Source: Actinomycetota bacterium
GTDB lineage: Bacteria > Actinomycetota > Actinomycetes > Actinomycetales > Microbacteriaceae
Assembly (NCBI GenBank): GCA_030840335.1
Contig: JAUZFR010000188.1
Location: 1-64,000, forward strand
DNA: 64,000 bases
Reading direction: 5' to 3'
Shown: in pieces, positions 9,318 through 18,394 of the stretch
Layout of the letters: each line of letters opens with the position of its first letter
Position numbering within the stretch: position 1 is the first letter of the stretch
Translations under genes and position numbers: made by a program
The notes under the pieces: generated by a model
Seen by the model: only the letters and a program-made list of their open reading frames with translations
Database searches by the model: none
Told to the model about the DNA's origin: nothing

Positions 9318-10346
9318 ATGAACGACGGAGCCCTTTTCCTCGCGGTCCTCCTGGCCTGCGCGGTCGAAGCAGTGGAAGCGACCACGATTGTCCTCGCAGC
9401 GGGAACCGCCCGAAGCTGGCGGTCGGCCCTGACTGGTGTCATCGCCGCACTCGTCGTGCTCGCCATCGCGGTCGGCGTTGCCGGCCCGGCGATCTCCCTG
9501 CTGCCGCTCGACGCACTGAGGCTCGTCGTGGGCGGCCTGCTGCTCGTGTTCGGCCTCCAGTGGATTCGCAAAGCTGTGCTTCGTGCGAGCGGGTACAAGC
9601 CTCTGCACGACGAAGAAATGATCTACAAGAAGCAGCTCGAAGAGGCGCGCAAGGCCAAGTCGACAGCCCGGCTGGGCGTTGACGACTGGTACGCCTTCAC
9701 CTTGTCGTTCAAGGGCGTCGTACTCGAAGGACTCGAGGTCGTCTTTATCGTCCTCACGTTCGGCACGAACCAGCACAACATCCCGCTCGCGGCGCTCGCT
9801 GCCGGGGTCGCAGTGGTAATCGTCGTCATCCTGGGGGTCGTCGTACGTGCGCCGCTCGCCCGGGTTCCCGAAAACACCCTGAAGTTCATTGTCGGAATCA
9901 TGCTCACCTCGTTCGGAATCTTCTGGGGTGCCGAAGGCGCGGGCGCGATCTGGCCGGGAGCGGACCTGGCCCTGCTGGTCATTGCACCGGCGATCGCCGT
10001 ATTCTCGCTCGCGATGGTTTGGGTGATGAGCGTTCGCCGCCGGTCTGCCGCATCGTCACCATCCGCCCCGGTGCGGCCGGCCGAGCCCGTCTCGACAGGC
10101 GGCGGAACGGCGACCATGACGCAGGTAGACACGAAGAAGCAGAACCTCGCTCTGGCTCGGCTCAAGGCGTTCGGCCTGTTCTGGTACGACTTCGTAATCG
10201 GTGACGACTGGCAGGTCGCGGCAGGTGTCGCGCTGGCGCTGGCCCTCACGTTCTGGATCAGCGCGGCCGCCGGGCTTAGCTGGATCCTGCTCCCGATTGC
10301 CGTCGTCATTCTGCTTCCGTACAGCGTTCGACGCGCGCTGCGCTAG
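9318..10346 (+). CDS. polytopic membrane protein with two ExxE repeats (COG4280-like; candidate metal permease)
   Basis: VEAVEATTIVLAAG and LEGLEVVFIVLTFG repeats, resembling the FTR1 REGLE/ExxE motif. Confidence 0.6.
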   Translation: MNDGALFLAVLLACAVEAVEATTIVLAAGTARSWRSALTGVIAALVVLAIAVGVAGPAISLLPLDALRLVVGGLLLVFGLQWIRKAVLRASGYKPLHDEEMIYKKQLEEARKAKSTARLGVDDWYAFTLSFKGVVLEGLEVVFIVLTFGTNQHNIPLAALAAGVAVVIVVILGVVVRAPLARVPENTLKFIVGIMLTSFGIFWGAEGAGAIWPGADLALLVIAPAIAVFSLAMVWVMSVRRRSAASSPSAPVRPAEPVSTGGGTATMTQVDTKKQNLALARLKAFGLFWYDFVIGDDWQVAAGVALALALTFWISAAAGLSWILLPIAVVILLPYSVRRALR

Positions 10347-10376
10347 TCGCTTCGCCGCGTGCGGCGCGGGTCGACG

Positions 10377-10949
10377 TCAGTGGCCTTCGGGCTCCTCGGC
10401 GTAGACCCGCGAGGCGTAAGCCTCGAGGGCCTGCTCGCACTTCTTCAGGGCGGCTTCGGCCACGGTTCGACCAGGGGCGCCAAACTGATCGCGGGCGCGG
10501 ACCTTGTCGAACCAGTTCGCGAGCTTCGTGTAGTCGACCTCGTTCTCCTCAAGCTCGGCGTACGTGAAGTGCGACTTGACGTACTCCTTCTCGATCTCAG
10601 CGAGGAATCCCCCACATCGGTCGATAATCTCCTCGTACTCCTCAGCGCGGGCCGCCTGGAAGGTGTCGCGGATGTTCGACTCGCCCATCAGCACCGCACT
10701 CGCCATTAGTACGGCCGTGCCGGACATCTCCAGGATCTCGTGGCGAAGCTTGCGAAGCGCCCGTTCCGATTCCTTGCCCGCAGGGAGCGCGGCGACCGAG
10801 TTCTGCAGATAGATCGCGCCAAGAGCCTTCAGGCGGCGCCACACTGTCGCCCGCAGCCGAGTCGGCTCGGAAGGGATGCGGTAAACGAGCACCAGCCAAC
10901 CTTCCGGGGCCGCCTCCTGTGGCATCTCCCCTGACTGCTCCTGGCTCAC
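10377..10949 (-). CDS. ChrB N-terminal-domain-like protein
   Basis: GWLVLVYRIPSEPTRLRATVWRRLKALGAIYLQNSVAALP... Confidence 0.75.
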   Translation of the reverse strand: MSQEQSGEMPQEAAPEGWLVLVYRIPSEPTRLRATVWRRLKALGAIYLQNSVAALPAGKESERALRKLRHEILEMSGTAVLMASAVLMGESNIRDTFQAARAEEYEEIIDRCGGFLAEIEKEYVKSHFTYAELEENEVDYTKLANWFDKVRARDQFGAPGRTVAEAALKKCEQALEAYASRVYAEEPEGH

Positions 10950-11153
10950 TCCTTGATCTTAGCGAGCGGTCCGCGGTCGACAGGGTTGCTCAAGACCGAA
11001 CATCGATGGGCGATCCCAACGACGAAATGTTTCGATAAATAGAATCGCGCTCCAGCTATTGACACAGCGCTAGGCTGGTCGAGCAGTCGATCAGAGCAAC
11101 TGGGAGCTCGCTTCCCGCAGCCCATACGCTTAACCAAACGCGAAGGAGCTGTC

Positions 11154-11627
11154 ATGCAGCAAGTCTGTCCATTCCTCTGGTTCGACGACAAAGCCGAGGA
11201 AGCCGTCAATCTTTACGTCTCGCTGTTCACAGACGCTCGGATTATCACGACCAATCGTTGGAACGCAGGAACGCCGTATCCGGAGGGCAGCATCATGTCG
11301 ATCGGATTCGAGCTCGACGGGCGGCCGTACCAGGCCTTCAACGGTGGGCCGGAGCATCCGTTCACCGACGCGATCTCGTTGTTCGTCAACGTCGAGACGC
11401 AGGCCGAGGTCGATGCGCTGTGGAACGGATTGACCGCCAACGGAGGCGAACCCGGACCGTGTGGTTGGTTGCGGGACCCATACGGCCTGTCGTGGCAAAT
11501 CATCCCGACCACGCTCGTTGAGCTCATGGCTGACCCGGATCCGGGGCGGTCGTCGCGAGCCGTCGAGGCAATGATGAGCATGGGAAAGATCGACATCGCG
11601 ACCCTGCATGCGGCCGCAGACGGATAG
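11154..11627 (+). CDS. VOC-family protein (PhnB / 3-demethylubiquinone methyltransferase-like fold)
   Basis: VCPFLWFDDKAEEAVNLYVSLFTDARI ... GGEPGPCGWLRDPYGLSWQIIP. Confidence 0.85.
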   Translation: MQQVCPFLWFDDKAEEAVNLYVSLFTDARIITTNRWNAGTPYPEGSIMSIGFELDGRPYQAFNGGPEHPFTDAISLFVNVETQAEVDALWNGLTANGGEPGPCGWLRDPYGLSWQIIPTTLVELMADPDPGRSSRAVEAMMSMGKIDIATLHAAADG

Positions 11628-11669
11628 CGCGCGGCGCACAAAACTAATAGCAACATTGAATGGAGAAAA

Positions 11670-12650
11670 GTGCTCAGAGTCGGAATCCTCGGCGCGGCGG
11701 GTATCGCTCCCGCCGCGATCATTCGCCCCGCGAACAGGCGATCGGATGTCGTCATTACCGCTGTCGCGTCACGAAGCGAATCGGCTGCGTCCCAGTACGC
11801 GTCGACGTGGTCGATCGAGCGAGCCTACGGCGACTACCGAGCGCTGTTGGCCGACCCGGAGGTCGACCTCGTGTACAACGCCCTTCCGCCGTCTGGGCAC
11901 GCCGAGTGGTCGATTGCGGCGCTCGAGGCCGGCAAAGACGTGCTGTGTGAGAAGCCTTTCGCGATGAACGCGAAGCAGGCGAGACGGATGCGTGCCTCGG
12001 CCGACGAGACCGGCAGGCGACTGATCGAGGCGTTCCACGACCGCTATCACCCGCTGAGCCACGAACTCGATGTCATCAAGGCGTCCGGTCGGCTCGGCGA
12101 CATCCTGTCGCTTGAGGCGAATTTCCTGGCGACCAATAGCTACGATCCGAAAAGCCTTCGCCATGACCCCGCGCTCGGCGGGGGCGCGCTAATGGACCTC
12201 GGCTGCTATCCGGTTCATTGGGTTCGCGCGTTCATGGGTGCCGAGCCGACCGTGACATCCGCGGAGGCAGTGCTTAACCCGAGCGGCGCGGACATGAACA
12301 TGGACGCATCCCTGCTTTTCCCGTCGGGGGCGACAGCACGCGTCCGGTGCGCCATGGATTACGAGGGCGCCATGGTCAACTCGCTGGACATCGTCGGCAC
12401 GCGCGGAACGCTGCATGTCGACAATCCGGTCTTCCCGTCGAGGGGGCACTACATTCGCGAGGAGGTCGACGGCATTGTTCGCGAGTTGACCGTCCGTGGC
12501 GCGACGTCCTACGACCACCAGCTGGATGCGATCGTTGCCGGGCTCGAAAGCGGCGCGCCGCTGCTCACCGAGGGAGAGGATTCGGTCGCGAACATGACCG
12601 TGATCGATGGGATCTATGCCGCGGCGGGGATGAGTCTCGACTTCGATTAA
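11670..12650 (+). CDS. Gfo/Idh/MocA-family oxidoreductase
   Basis: VGILGAAGIAPAAI ... AGKDVLCEKPFAMNAKQA. Confidence 0.9.
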   Translation: MLRVGILGAAGIAPAAIIRPANRRSDVVITAVASRSESAASQYASTWSIERAYGDYRALLADPEVDLVYNALPPSGHAEWSIAALEAGKDVLCEKPFAMNAKQARRMRASADETGRRLIEAFHDRYHPLSHELDVIKASGRLGDILSLEANFLATNSYDPKSLRHDPALGGGALMDLGCYPVHWVRAFMGAEPTVTSAEAVLNPSGADMNMDASLLFPSGATARVRCAMDYEGAMVNSLDIVGTRGTLHVDNPVFPSRGHYIREEVDGIVRELTVRGATSYDHQLDAIVAGLESGAPLLTEGEDSVANMTVIDGIYAAAGMSLDFD

Positions 12651-12709
12651 CCGAAGCTGAGGGGATCGTAGGATGTGACCACGCTGCAATCGATGGAGTT
12701 GGAGACGGT

Positions 12710-14800
12710 GTGACGCACGGCTTGAGCAGTTTCAGTGCGAGCGAAGTCGAGACGCTGCGCGCACTGGTCGACACGGTGATCCCCGCCGACGAGTGGCCGG
12801 GTGGCTGGGATGGCGGCGTGAAGCGCCTGCTGTCCGAACACGGAAACGACTTTCTCCAGAATGGGGTCGCAATTCTTGCGACCGCGATCGCTGCCGCCGA
12901 TTCGGCCTCATCACACCGGCACGGAGTCTCCTTCGTCGAGCTGTCGGATGCCGATCGCACCGCGCTGCTGGCGAGTCTCGTCGCCGGCGAGGCAGTACCG
13001 GGGGCGAGGATCTGGCCTGCGCAGGATGTGGATGCCGCCCGCCCGCTGTCGTCGCTGATCACGATCGCCTACCAGGGCTTCTACGCTGGCACCCGCGAAC
13101 CTTCTGGCTGGAAGATGATCGGCTATTCCGCAGTGCCCGAGGGCGTGACCCCCGTGGACTCCGCGCCGCCGTCGGGGATCGCTCCGTCGCAGCTGAAGGA
13201 GCACTATGACGTCATCGTGATCGGCGCCGGCGGAGGTGGCGGGGTCGCCGCCGCCGAGCTTGCGCGTCGTGGCCAGAGCGTACTGCTGGTCGAGCGATCC
13301 GTGCCGATGCGAGACAGCGAGCTGCGCGGTAACCACCTGCAAGACAAGCGCACCGCCAACTACGACATCGTCGCGGGTCCGCACGCGGGCAATCCGCGGG
13401 TGTTCGAGCACGAGGACGGCTCGACCGAGATCCTCCGCGGCGAAGACAACGCACTCAAGTACGGCGTGACCGCGATGACGCTGGGCGGTGGCACGCGCGT
13501 GTGGCAGGGCATGTCGTGGCGATTTTGGGAGCAGGACTTCAACATGGCCACGGTCTATGGCAAGCCCGAGGGAAGCACCCTCGCCGACTGGCCCATCGAC
13601 TACGCCGACCTCGCCGAGTACTACGACCGCGTCGAGTGGGAACTGGGCGTCTCGGGCGACGCTCACAGTCCGGTCGGGCTCGCGACGCCGCGCATCCGGG
13701 ACTACCCGATGCCCGCGTTGCCAACTGACATCACTCGCGAAGCGTTCAGCGCGGCCGCCGGTCGTCTCGGCTGGCAGACCTCGCCGATTCCGTTCTCCAT
13801 CAACAGCGTCCCGCGCGAAGGCCGTGCCGCCTGCGTGCGCTGCTCACAGTGCATCGGCGCCTCGTGCCCGGTGAACGCCAAGAACGGAACCCACAACACC
13901 TTCATTCCGCGGGCGATCGCGACCGGCAACTGTGACCTGCTCATGTCGACGCAGGTGCTCGCAATCGAACATGACGGTCGCGGTACGGCGAGCGGCGTGC
14001 GGTTGATGACGGACATCCTTGGTGAGCCCACGCCACGCCGGGTCGGCGCGGATCGCATAGTCGTGACCGCCGGCGCAGTCGAGACTCCCAGACTGCTGCT
14101 TGCTTCCGGGCTGGGCAACGACTGGGTGGGGCGCAATCACCACTCCCACGGTCTCGGTCTCGCTATCGCCACGAACGCTCCCGACGTGAAGACCTTCCAG
14201 GGCCCAGGTCATTCGGTCGCGACGATCGATCACATGCACCACAACGGCGAGGCGTACGGGGGTGGAGTGCTGTTCGATTTCTCGCCGCCATTCCCGGTCG
14301 AGAAGGCCGACATGGGGCGTTCGCTCGCTCCCGCGCCCTTCGGTGCAATCCACAAGAAGTGGATGCGCGACTCACCCACACTCCCTGGTGCGATGTCGAT
14401 GGTGCAGGAGGTGCCGCACGAGGCGACGCGCATCACCATCGACTCCCAGGTGAAGGACCGCTTCGGAATGCCGGCGGCGCGCCTCACCGGTCGGGTGCAC
14501 GCCGCCACCGTCGAATCGGTCACCTACATGACCGACGCCGCGACCGTTTGGATGAAGGAGATCGGCGGCACCGACATCATCCGTGTAGAGGGTTTCGGAA
14601 GCTTCCAGGGCTCCGAGCATTCCGCGGGCACGGCGCGCATGGGCGACGACCCGGCACTCGCGGCGACGGATGCGCGCGGACTGCTCTATGGCACATCGAA
14701 CGTCTATGTTGCCGACGCGTCACTGCATCCGACAAACGGCGGTTTCAACCCCGCGCTCACCGTCATGGCGAACGCGATGCGCATCGCCACCCTCATCTAA
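12710..14800 (+). CDS. GMC oxidoreductase with N-terminal gluconate-2-dehydrogenase-subunit-3-like region
   Basis: N-term SASEVETLRALVDTVIPADEWPGGWDGGV; FAD motif VIVIGAGGGGGVAAAELARRG; Cys motif CVRCSQCIGASCPVNAK; C-term GGFNPALTVMANAMRIA. GTG start 12710. Confidence 0.85.
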   Translation: MTHGLSSFSASEVETLRALVDTVIPADEWPGGWDGGVKRLLSEHGNDFLQNGVAILATAIAAADSASSHRHGVSFVELSDADRTALLASLVAGEAVPGARIWPAQDVDAARPLSSLITIAYQGFYAGTREPSGWKMIGYSAVPEGVTPVDSAPPSGIAPSQLKEHYDVIVIGAGGGGGVAAAELARRGQSVLLVERSVPMRDSELRGNHLQDKRTANYDIVAGPHAGNPRVFEHEDGSTEILRGEDNALKYGVTAMTLGGGTRVWQGMSWRFWEQDFNMATVYGKPEGSTLADWPIDYADLAEYYDRVEWELGVSGDAHSPVGLATPRIRDYPMPALPTDITREAFSAAAGRLGWQTSPIPFSINSVPREGRAACVRCSQCIGASCPVNAKNGTHNTFIPRAIATGNCDLLMSTQVLAIEHDGRGTASGVRLMTDILGEPTPRRVGADRIVVTAGAVETPRLLLASGLGNDWVGRNHHSHGLGLAIATNAPDVKTFQGPGHSVATIDHMHHNGEAYGGGVLFDFSPPFPVEKADMGRSLAPAPFGAIHKKWMRDSPTLPGAMSMVQEVPHEATRITIDSQVKDRFGMPAARLTGRVHAATVESVTYMTDAATVWMKEIGGTDIIRVEGFGSFQGSEHSAGTARMGDDPALAATDARGLLYGTSNVYVADASLHPTNGGFNPALTVMANAMRIATLI

Positions 14801-14809
14801 CATCCCGCG

Positions 14810-15484
14810 CTAGTAGGTCGCGCGGCCGCCGCTGATGTCGTAGACGGCACCCGTCGAGAAGCTGCACTCCTCGGAGGCCAGCCAGCTAACCAGGGCAGCG
14901 ACCTCGTGCGCCTGGCCCAGCCGGCCCATCGGGATCTTGCTGATCATGTAGCTGAGCATCTCGGGAGTGTTCGAGGCGTTCATCGGTGTCTCGATCACGG
15001 CCGGGGCAATCGCGTTGACCAGAATGCCGGTTTCGGCGAGTTCCTTGCCAAGCGACTTGGTGAGCCCGATCACCGCGGCCTTCGAAGCCGAATAGGCGCT
15101 CAGGTTCGGGTTGCCCTCTTTGCCGGCGATGCTCGCCATGTTGACGATTCGGCCCCAGCCCTTGTCCTTCATGCCCGGGATGACCGCGCGGCACAGGTTG
15201 AAGACGCCGTTCGCATTGACGCTGAACGTCTTCTGCCACTCCGCGTCGGTGATTTCCCAGAGCGGCTTGTTGGGTCCGACGATTCCGGCGCTGTTGATGA
15301 GGATGTCGACCGGTCCGATCGCGGCGACCGCTTCGTTGACCGATGCCGAGTCGCTCACATCGACGGTGTAGTCCGCGCCCGGCGCGAGATCGAGTGTGAC
15401 CACGGTGATGCCCTGGTCCCGAAGGCGAGAGACGCAGGCCTCGCCGAGACCGCTCTGGCCGCCCGTGACGATTGCTTTCTTCAT
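14810..15484 (-). CDS. SDR-family dehydrogenase (candidate 2-keto-3-deoxy-sugar-acid dehydrogenase)
   Basis: VTGGQSGLGEACV, NSAGIVGPN, YSASKAAVIGLTKSL. Confidence 0.9.
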   Translation of the reverse strand: MKKAIVTGGQSGLGEACVSRLRDQGITVVTLDLAPGADYTVDVSDSASVNEAVAAIGPVDILINSAGIVGPNKPLWEITDAEWQKTFSVNANGVFNLCRAVIPGMKDKGWGRIVNMASIAGKEGNPNLSAYSASKAAVIGLTKSLGKELAETGILVNAIAPAVIETPMNASNTPEMLSYMISKIPMGRLGQAHEVAALVSWLASEECSFSTGAVYDISGGRATY

Positions 15485-15499
15485 GTGTTGTTCGCCGTT

Positions 15500-18394
15500 C
15501 TATTGAAGGGGAGTCGCGTCGGGCGACCTGCGGGACGCGCCATCGAGCAACTCGAGGATGTGCTGGTAGTCGTGTCCGGTCGCGCGAGTCATCCCGATTT
15601 CGCAGGTGCGGTTGCAGGAGGCGTACGCGTCGAACGTCTGACCAGCAAGATTGTCTGCTTCGCCGTGGGTCGCGCTCGCCGTGAGCTCCGGATGCAGCAT
15701 CCCCCGATCGCCGGCGAATGCGCAGCAGCCCCAGTCATCCGGAATCGTGACGGACGAGGCGACCGCACCGGCGAGAAGGCTGAGGTTCTGATTGGAGCCG
15801 GCTCTTGTACTCGAGCAGGTCGGATGCAGCGCGAGCGTCTCGAGTTCGGCATCGACCACAATGCGCGGCAGGATGCGTTCCGCCGCGAAGTCGACCGCAT
15901 CCACGATTCGCATCGCCGAATACTCCCGCGGCCGTCGGGCGACCGCGTCCTCAAGGGCGTGCACGAGCCCCTCGGAGCATGATGAGTTGTCGCACACGAT
16001 CGGGAGCTCGCCGTGCCGTGATGCCTCCCAGAGCGAATCGACCGTCTTGTCGACCATCTCGTGGTAGCCGTCGACCATACCCTTGGACTTCCACGGTGTT
16101 CCGCAGCACAGGCTGCCAATGCCACTCGGCCGAACGATTTCGACGTCGGCTTTGCGAGCGAGCGATTCAAATGACGCGGCGACACCGGCGCTTCCGGCGG
16201 ACGTGCCGAACATCGTCCCAACGCACGCCTGGAAGTACACGATCTCGGCGTGCTCCGGAACCGTTTTGGAGGCCTTCTCGCGGCGCGCCCCGCCCTTCGG
16301 AAGGTCGGGTGACCACATCGGAACGGTGTCCTCGCCGAGCACACGTCGCGCGAGCTTGTTCGGCCCCTGCAACACCGCGGGCGGCACGACTGACGCGATC
16401 GTCAGAGCCACCGATGCTACTTCGGTCAAGGGCTGCCACGCTTTACCGGCGGCTTTCCACCCGGCGTTTGCAACGGCTCCGACCGACTCTCCGCGCAACC
16501 GGCGAACGAGGTCGCCCGTGTTGATGAACACCGGGCACGCGGTCTGGCACATTCCGTCGACCGCGCAGGTATCGACAACGTCGTATTCCTGCGCCTCGCT
16601 CAGCTCACGCACGAGTGCGGTGTCGCCAACCTGTTGGGCCGCCGCAATGGCGCGGCGCACCACGATTCGCTGGCGCGGAGTGGTGGTCAGATCCTTGCTC
16701 GGGCAGACGGGTTCGCAGTACCCGCACTCGACACAGCGATCCACTTCTTCCTCGACGGTCGGCGTCGACTTGAGATGGCGAAGGTGCAGCTCCGGGTCTG
16801 CGGTGAGCACCGCATCCGGATTGAGGATGCCCGCGGGGTCGAAGGCGGACTTGATCGCGAGCATGATCCCGTGCAGTTCGGTGCCGAACTGGCGCTGCAC
16901 GAACGGTGCCATGATGCGACCGGTACCGTGCTCGGCCTTAAGTGAGCCGCCCGCGCCGAGAACGACGTCGACCATGTCTTCGGTGAAGGCGCGGTAGCGT
17001 GCGACGTGGGTTGCGTCCTCGAAGTTCTCGTTGAGGAGGAAATGGATGTTGCCGTCCTTTGCGTGACCGAAGATGACCGCGTCGTCATAGCCGTGGATCG
17101 CGAACAGCCGCTGGAGTGCGGCGCAGGTCTCGGAGAGCTGCGCGACGGGAACGGCGATGTCTTCGAGCAGGGCGGTCGTTCCCGACGGACGCGCTCCGGC
17201 GATCGCGGCATAGAGTCCCTTGCGCAAGTGCCACAACGCAGCGCGGATGACCGGATCCGAAGTCAGCACTGACGGCGTCGACGTCACCATCCGCGCGAAC
17301 AGTGCCTCGGCGCCCTCGACGAGGGGAGCGAGTTCGTCGTCGGTGGCCGCCTGGTATTCGACCAGCAGTGCGGCATGGTTCACGAACTCCAGTTCGGGAA
17401 GACTGCCGATCGAGGTCGGATCCTGCTGCACGACGCGCAGGGACGCCGCATCCAGCAGTTCAATGGTCGCGGGACTCGTCGTGATGATGTCGGTCAGCGC
17501 ATCCGTCGCCTCGTGCAGCGTGTCGAAGACGAGGAAGGCAGTCGCGACCTTTCGGAGCAGCGGAACGGTTGCAAAGGTCGCCTCGGCAATGAAGCCGAGC
17601 GTGCCTTCGCTGCCGACGAGCAGATGGGTCAGAATCTCGACCGGTGAATCGTGATCGACAAGGGAGTTCAGCCCATAGCCCATCGTGTTCTTGATTTGGT
17701 ACTGGCGTACGACCTCATCACGCATCGCGGGCGACGCGCGCACCCGGTCGCGCAGGTCGCCGAGCGCTGTCCATAGCCGGGGCTCGGTTGCCCGCAGCTT
17801 TTCGTCAGAGTCGCTCTCGCTGGAGTCGACGATGGTGCCGCTGGGCAGCACGATCACCGCGCTCTCAAGAGTGCGGTAGGTGTTCTGGGTGATGCCGCAC
17901 GCCATCCCGCTCGAGTTGTTCGCGATGACACCGCCGATCGTGCAGGCGATCTCGCTGGCAGGATCGGGTCCGAGTTTGCGCCCGAATCTCAGCAGGCGGG
18001 CATTTACCTGTCGAACCGTCGCACCCGGCTGCACGCGCACCCGCAGTCCGTCGTCGAGAACCGTGATCCTGCGGAAGTTCTTGCGTGTGTCTACGAGGAT
18101 GTGGTCGGTGGACGCCTGCCCCGACAGGCTCGTGCCACCGGAGCGGAAGGTGAGCCGCTCGCCACCGCCCGTGGCGTAGGCGAACAGCTTCGCGATCTCC
18201 TCCGCGCTGCTCGGCGTGACGACGGCACTCGGCGTCAGCAGGTAGTGCGACGCGTCAACGGCCGCGGTGACCCGATCGAACGCGGCCGTGGTCACAGCGC
18301 CGTCACGCGGCAGGGCGGATCGGAGTAGCTCACCGAGCGATTTCGTATCGACCGAACCGAGATCGCTTCGCGAGCTGATGTCAGTGAGACTCAC
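15500..18394 (-). CDS. FAD-binding / Fe-S oxidoreductase (D-lactate dehydrogenase / GlcD-GlpC-like)
   Basis: FAD-binding (TFRSGGTSLSGQASTDHILVDT), CVECGYCEPVCPSKDL, CAVDGMCQTACPV, CCGTPWKSKG; GTG start 18394 fits the overlap with the dehydratase. Confidence 0.85.
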   Translation of the reverse strand: MSLTDISSRSDLGSVDTKSLGELLRSALPRDGAVTTAAFDRVTAAVDASHYLLTPSAVVTPSSAEEIAKLFAYATGGGERLTFRSGGTSLSGQASTDHILVDTRKNFRRITVLDDGLRVRVQPGATVRQVNARLLRFGRKLGPDPASEIACTIGGVIANNSSGMACGITQNTYRTLESAVIVLPSGTIVDSSESDSDEKLRATEPRLWTALGDLRDRVRASPAMRDEVVRQYQIKNTMGYGLNSLVDHDSPVEILTHLLVGSEGTLGFIAEATFATVPLLRKVATAFLVFDTLHEATDALTDIITTSPATIELLDAASLRVVQQDPTSIGSLPELEFVNHAALLVEYQAATDDELAPLVEGAEALFARMVTSTPSVLTSDPVIRAALWHLRKGLYAAIAGARPSGTTALLEDIAVPVAQLSETCAALQRLFAIHGYDDAVIFGHAKDGNIHFLLNENFEDATHVARYRAFTEDMVDVVLGAGGSLKAEHGTGRIMAPFVQRQFGTELHGIMLAIKSAFDPAGILNPDAVLTADPELHLRHLKSTPTVEEEVDRCVECGYCEPVCPSKDLTTTPRQRIVVRRAIAAAQQVGDTALVRELSEAQEYDVVDTCAVDGMCQTACPVFINTGDLVRRLRGESVGAVANAGWKAAGKAWQPLTEVASVALTIASVVPPAVLQGPNKLARRVLGEDTVPMWSPDLPKGGARREKASKTVPEHAEIVYFQACVGTMFGTSAGSAGVAASFESLARKADVEIVRPSGIGSLCCGTPWKSKGMVDGYHEMVDKTVDSLWEASRHGELPIVCDNSSCSEGLVHALEDAVARRPREYSAMRIVDAVDFAAERILPRIVVDAELETLALHPTCSSTRAGSNQNLSLLAGAVASSVTIPDDWGCCAFAGDRGMLHPELTASATHGEADNLAGQTFDAYASCNRTCEIGMTRATGHDYQHILELLDGASRRSPDATPLQ

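Noticed and set aside
10354-10367. CGCCGC-GT-GCGGCG hairpin between convergent genes
   Set aside because: Too short and GC-simple to call a terminator with confidence.
12347-12709. Long N-terminal extension of the GMC protein
   Set aside because: Overlaps the Gfo/Idh/MocA gene out of frame; GTG 12710 gives a sensible N-terminus.
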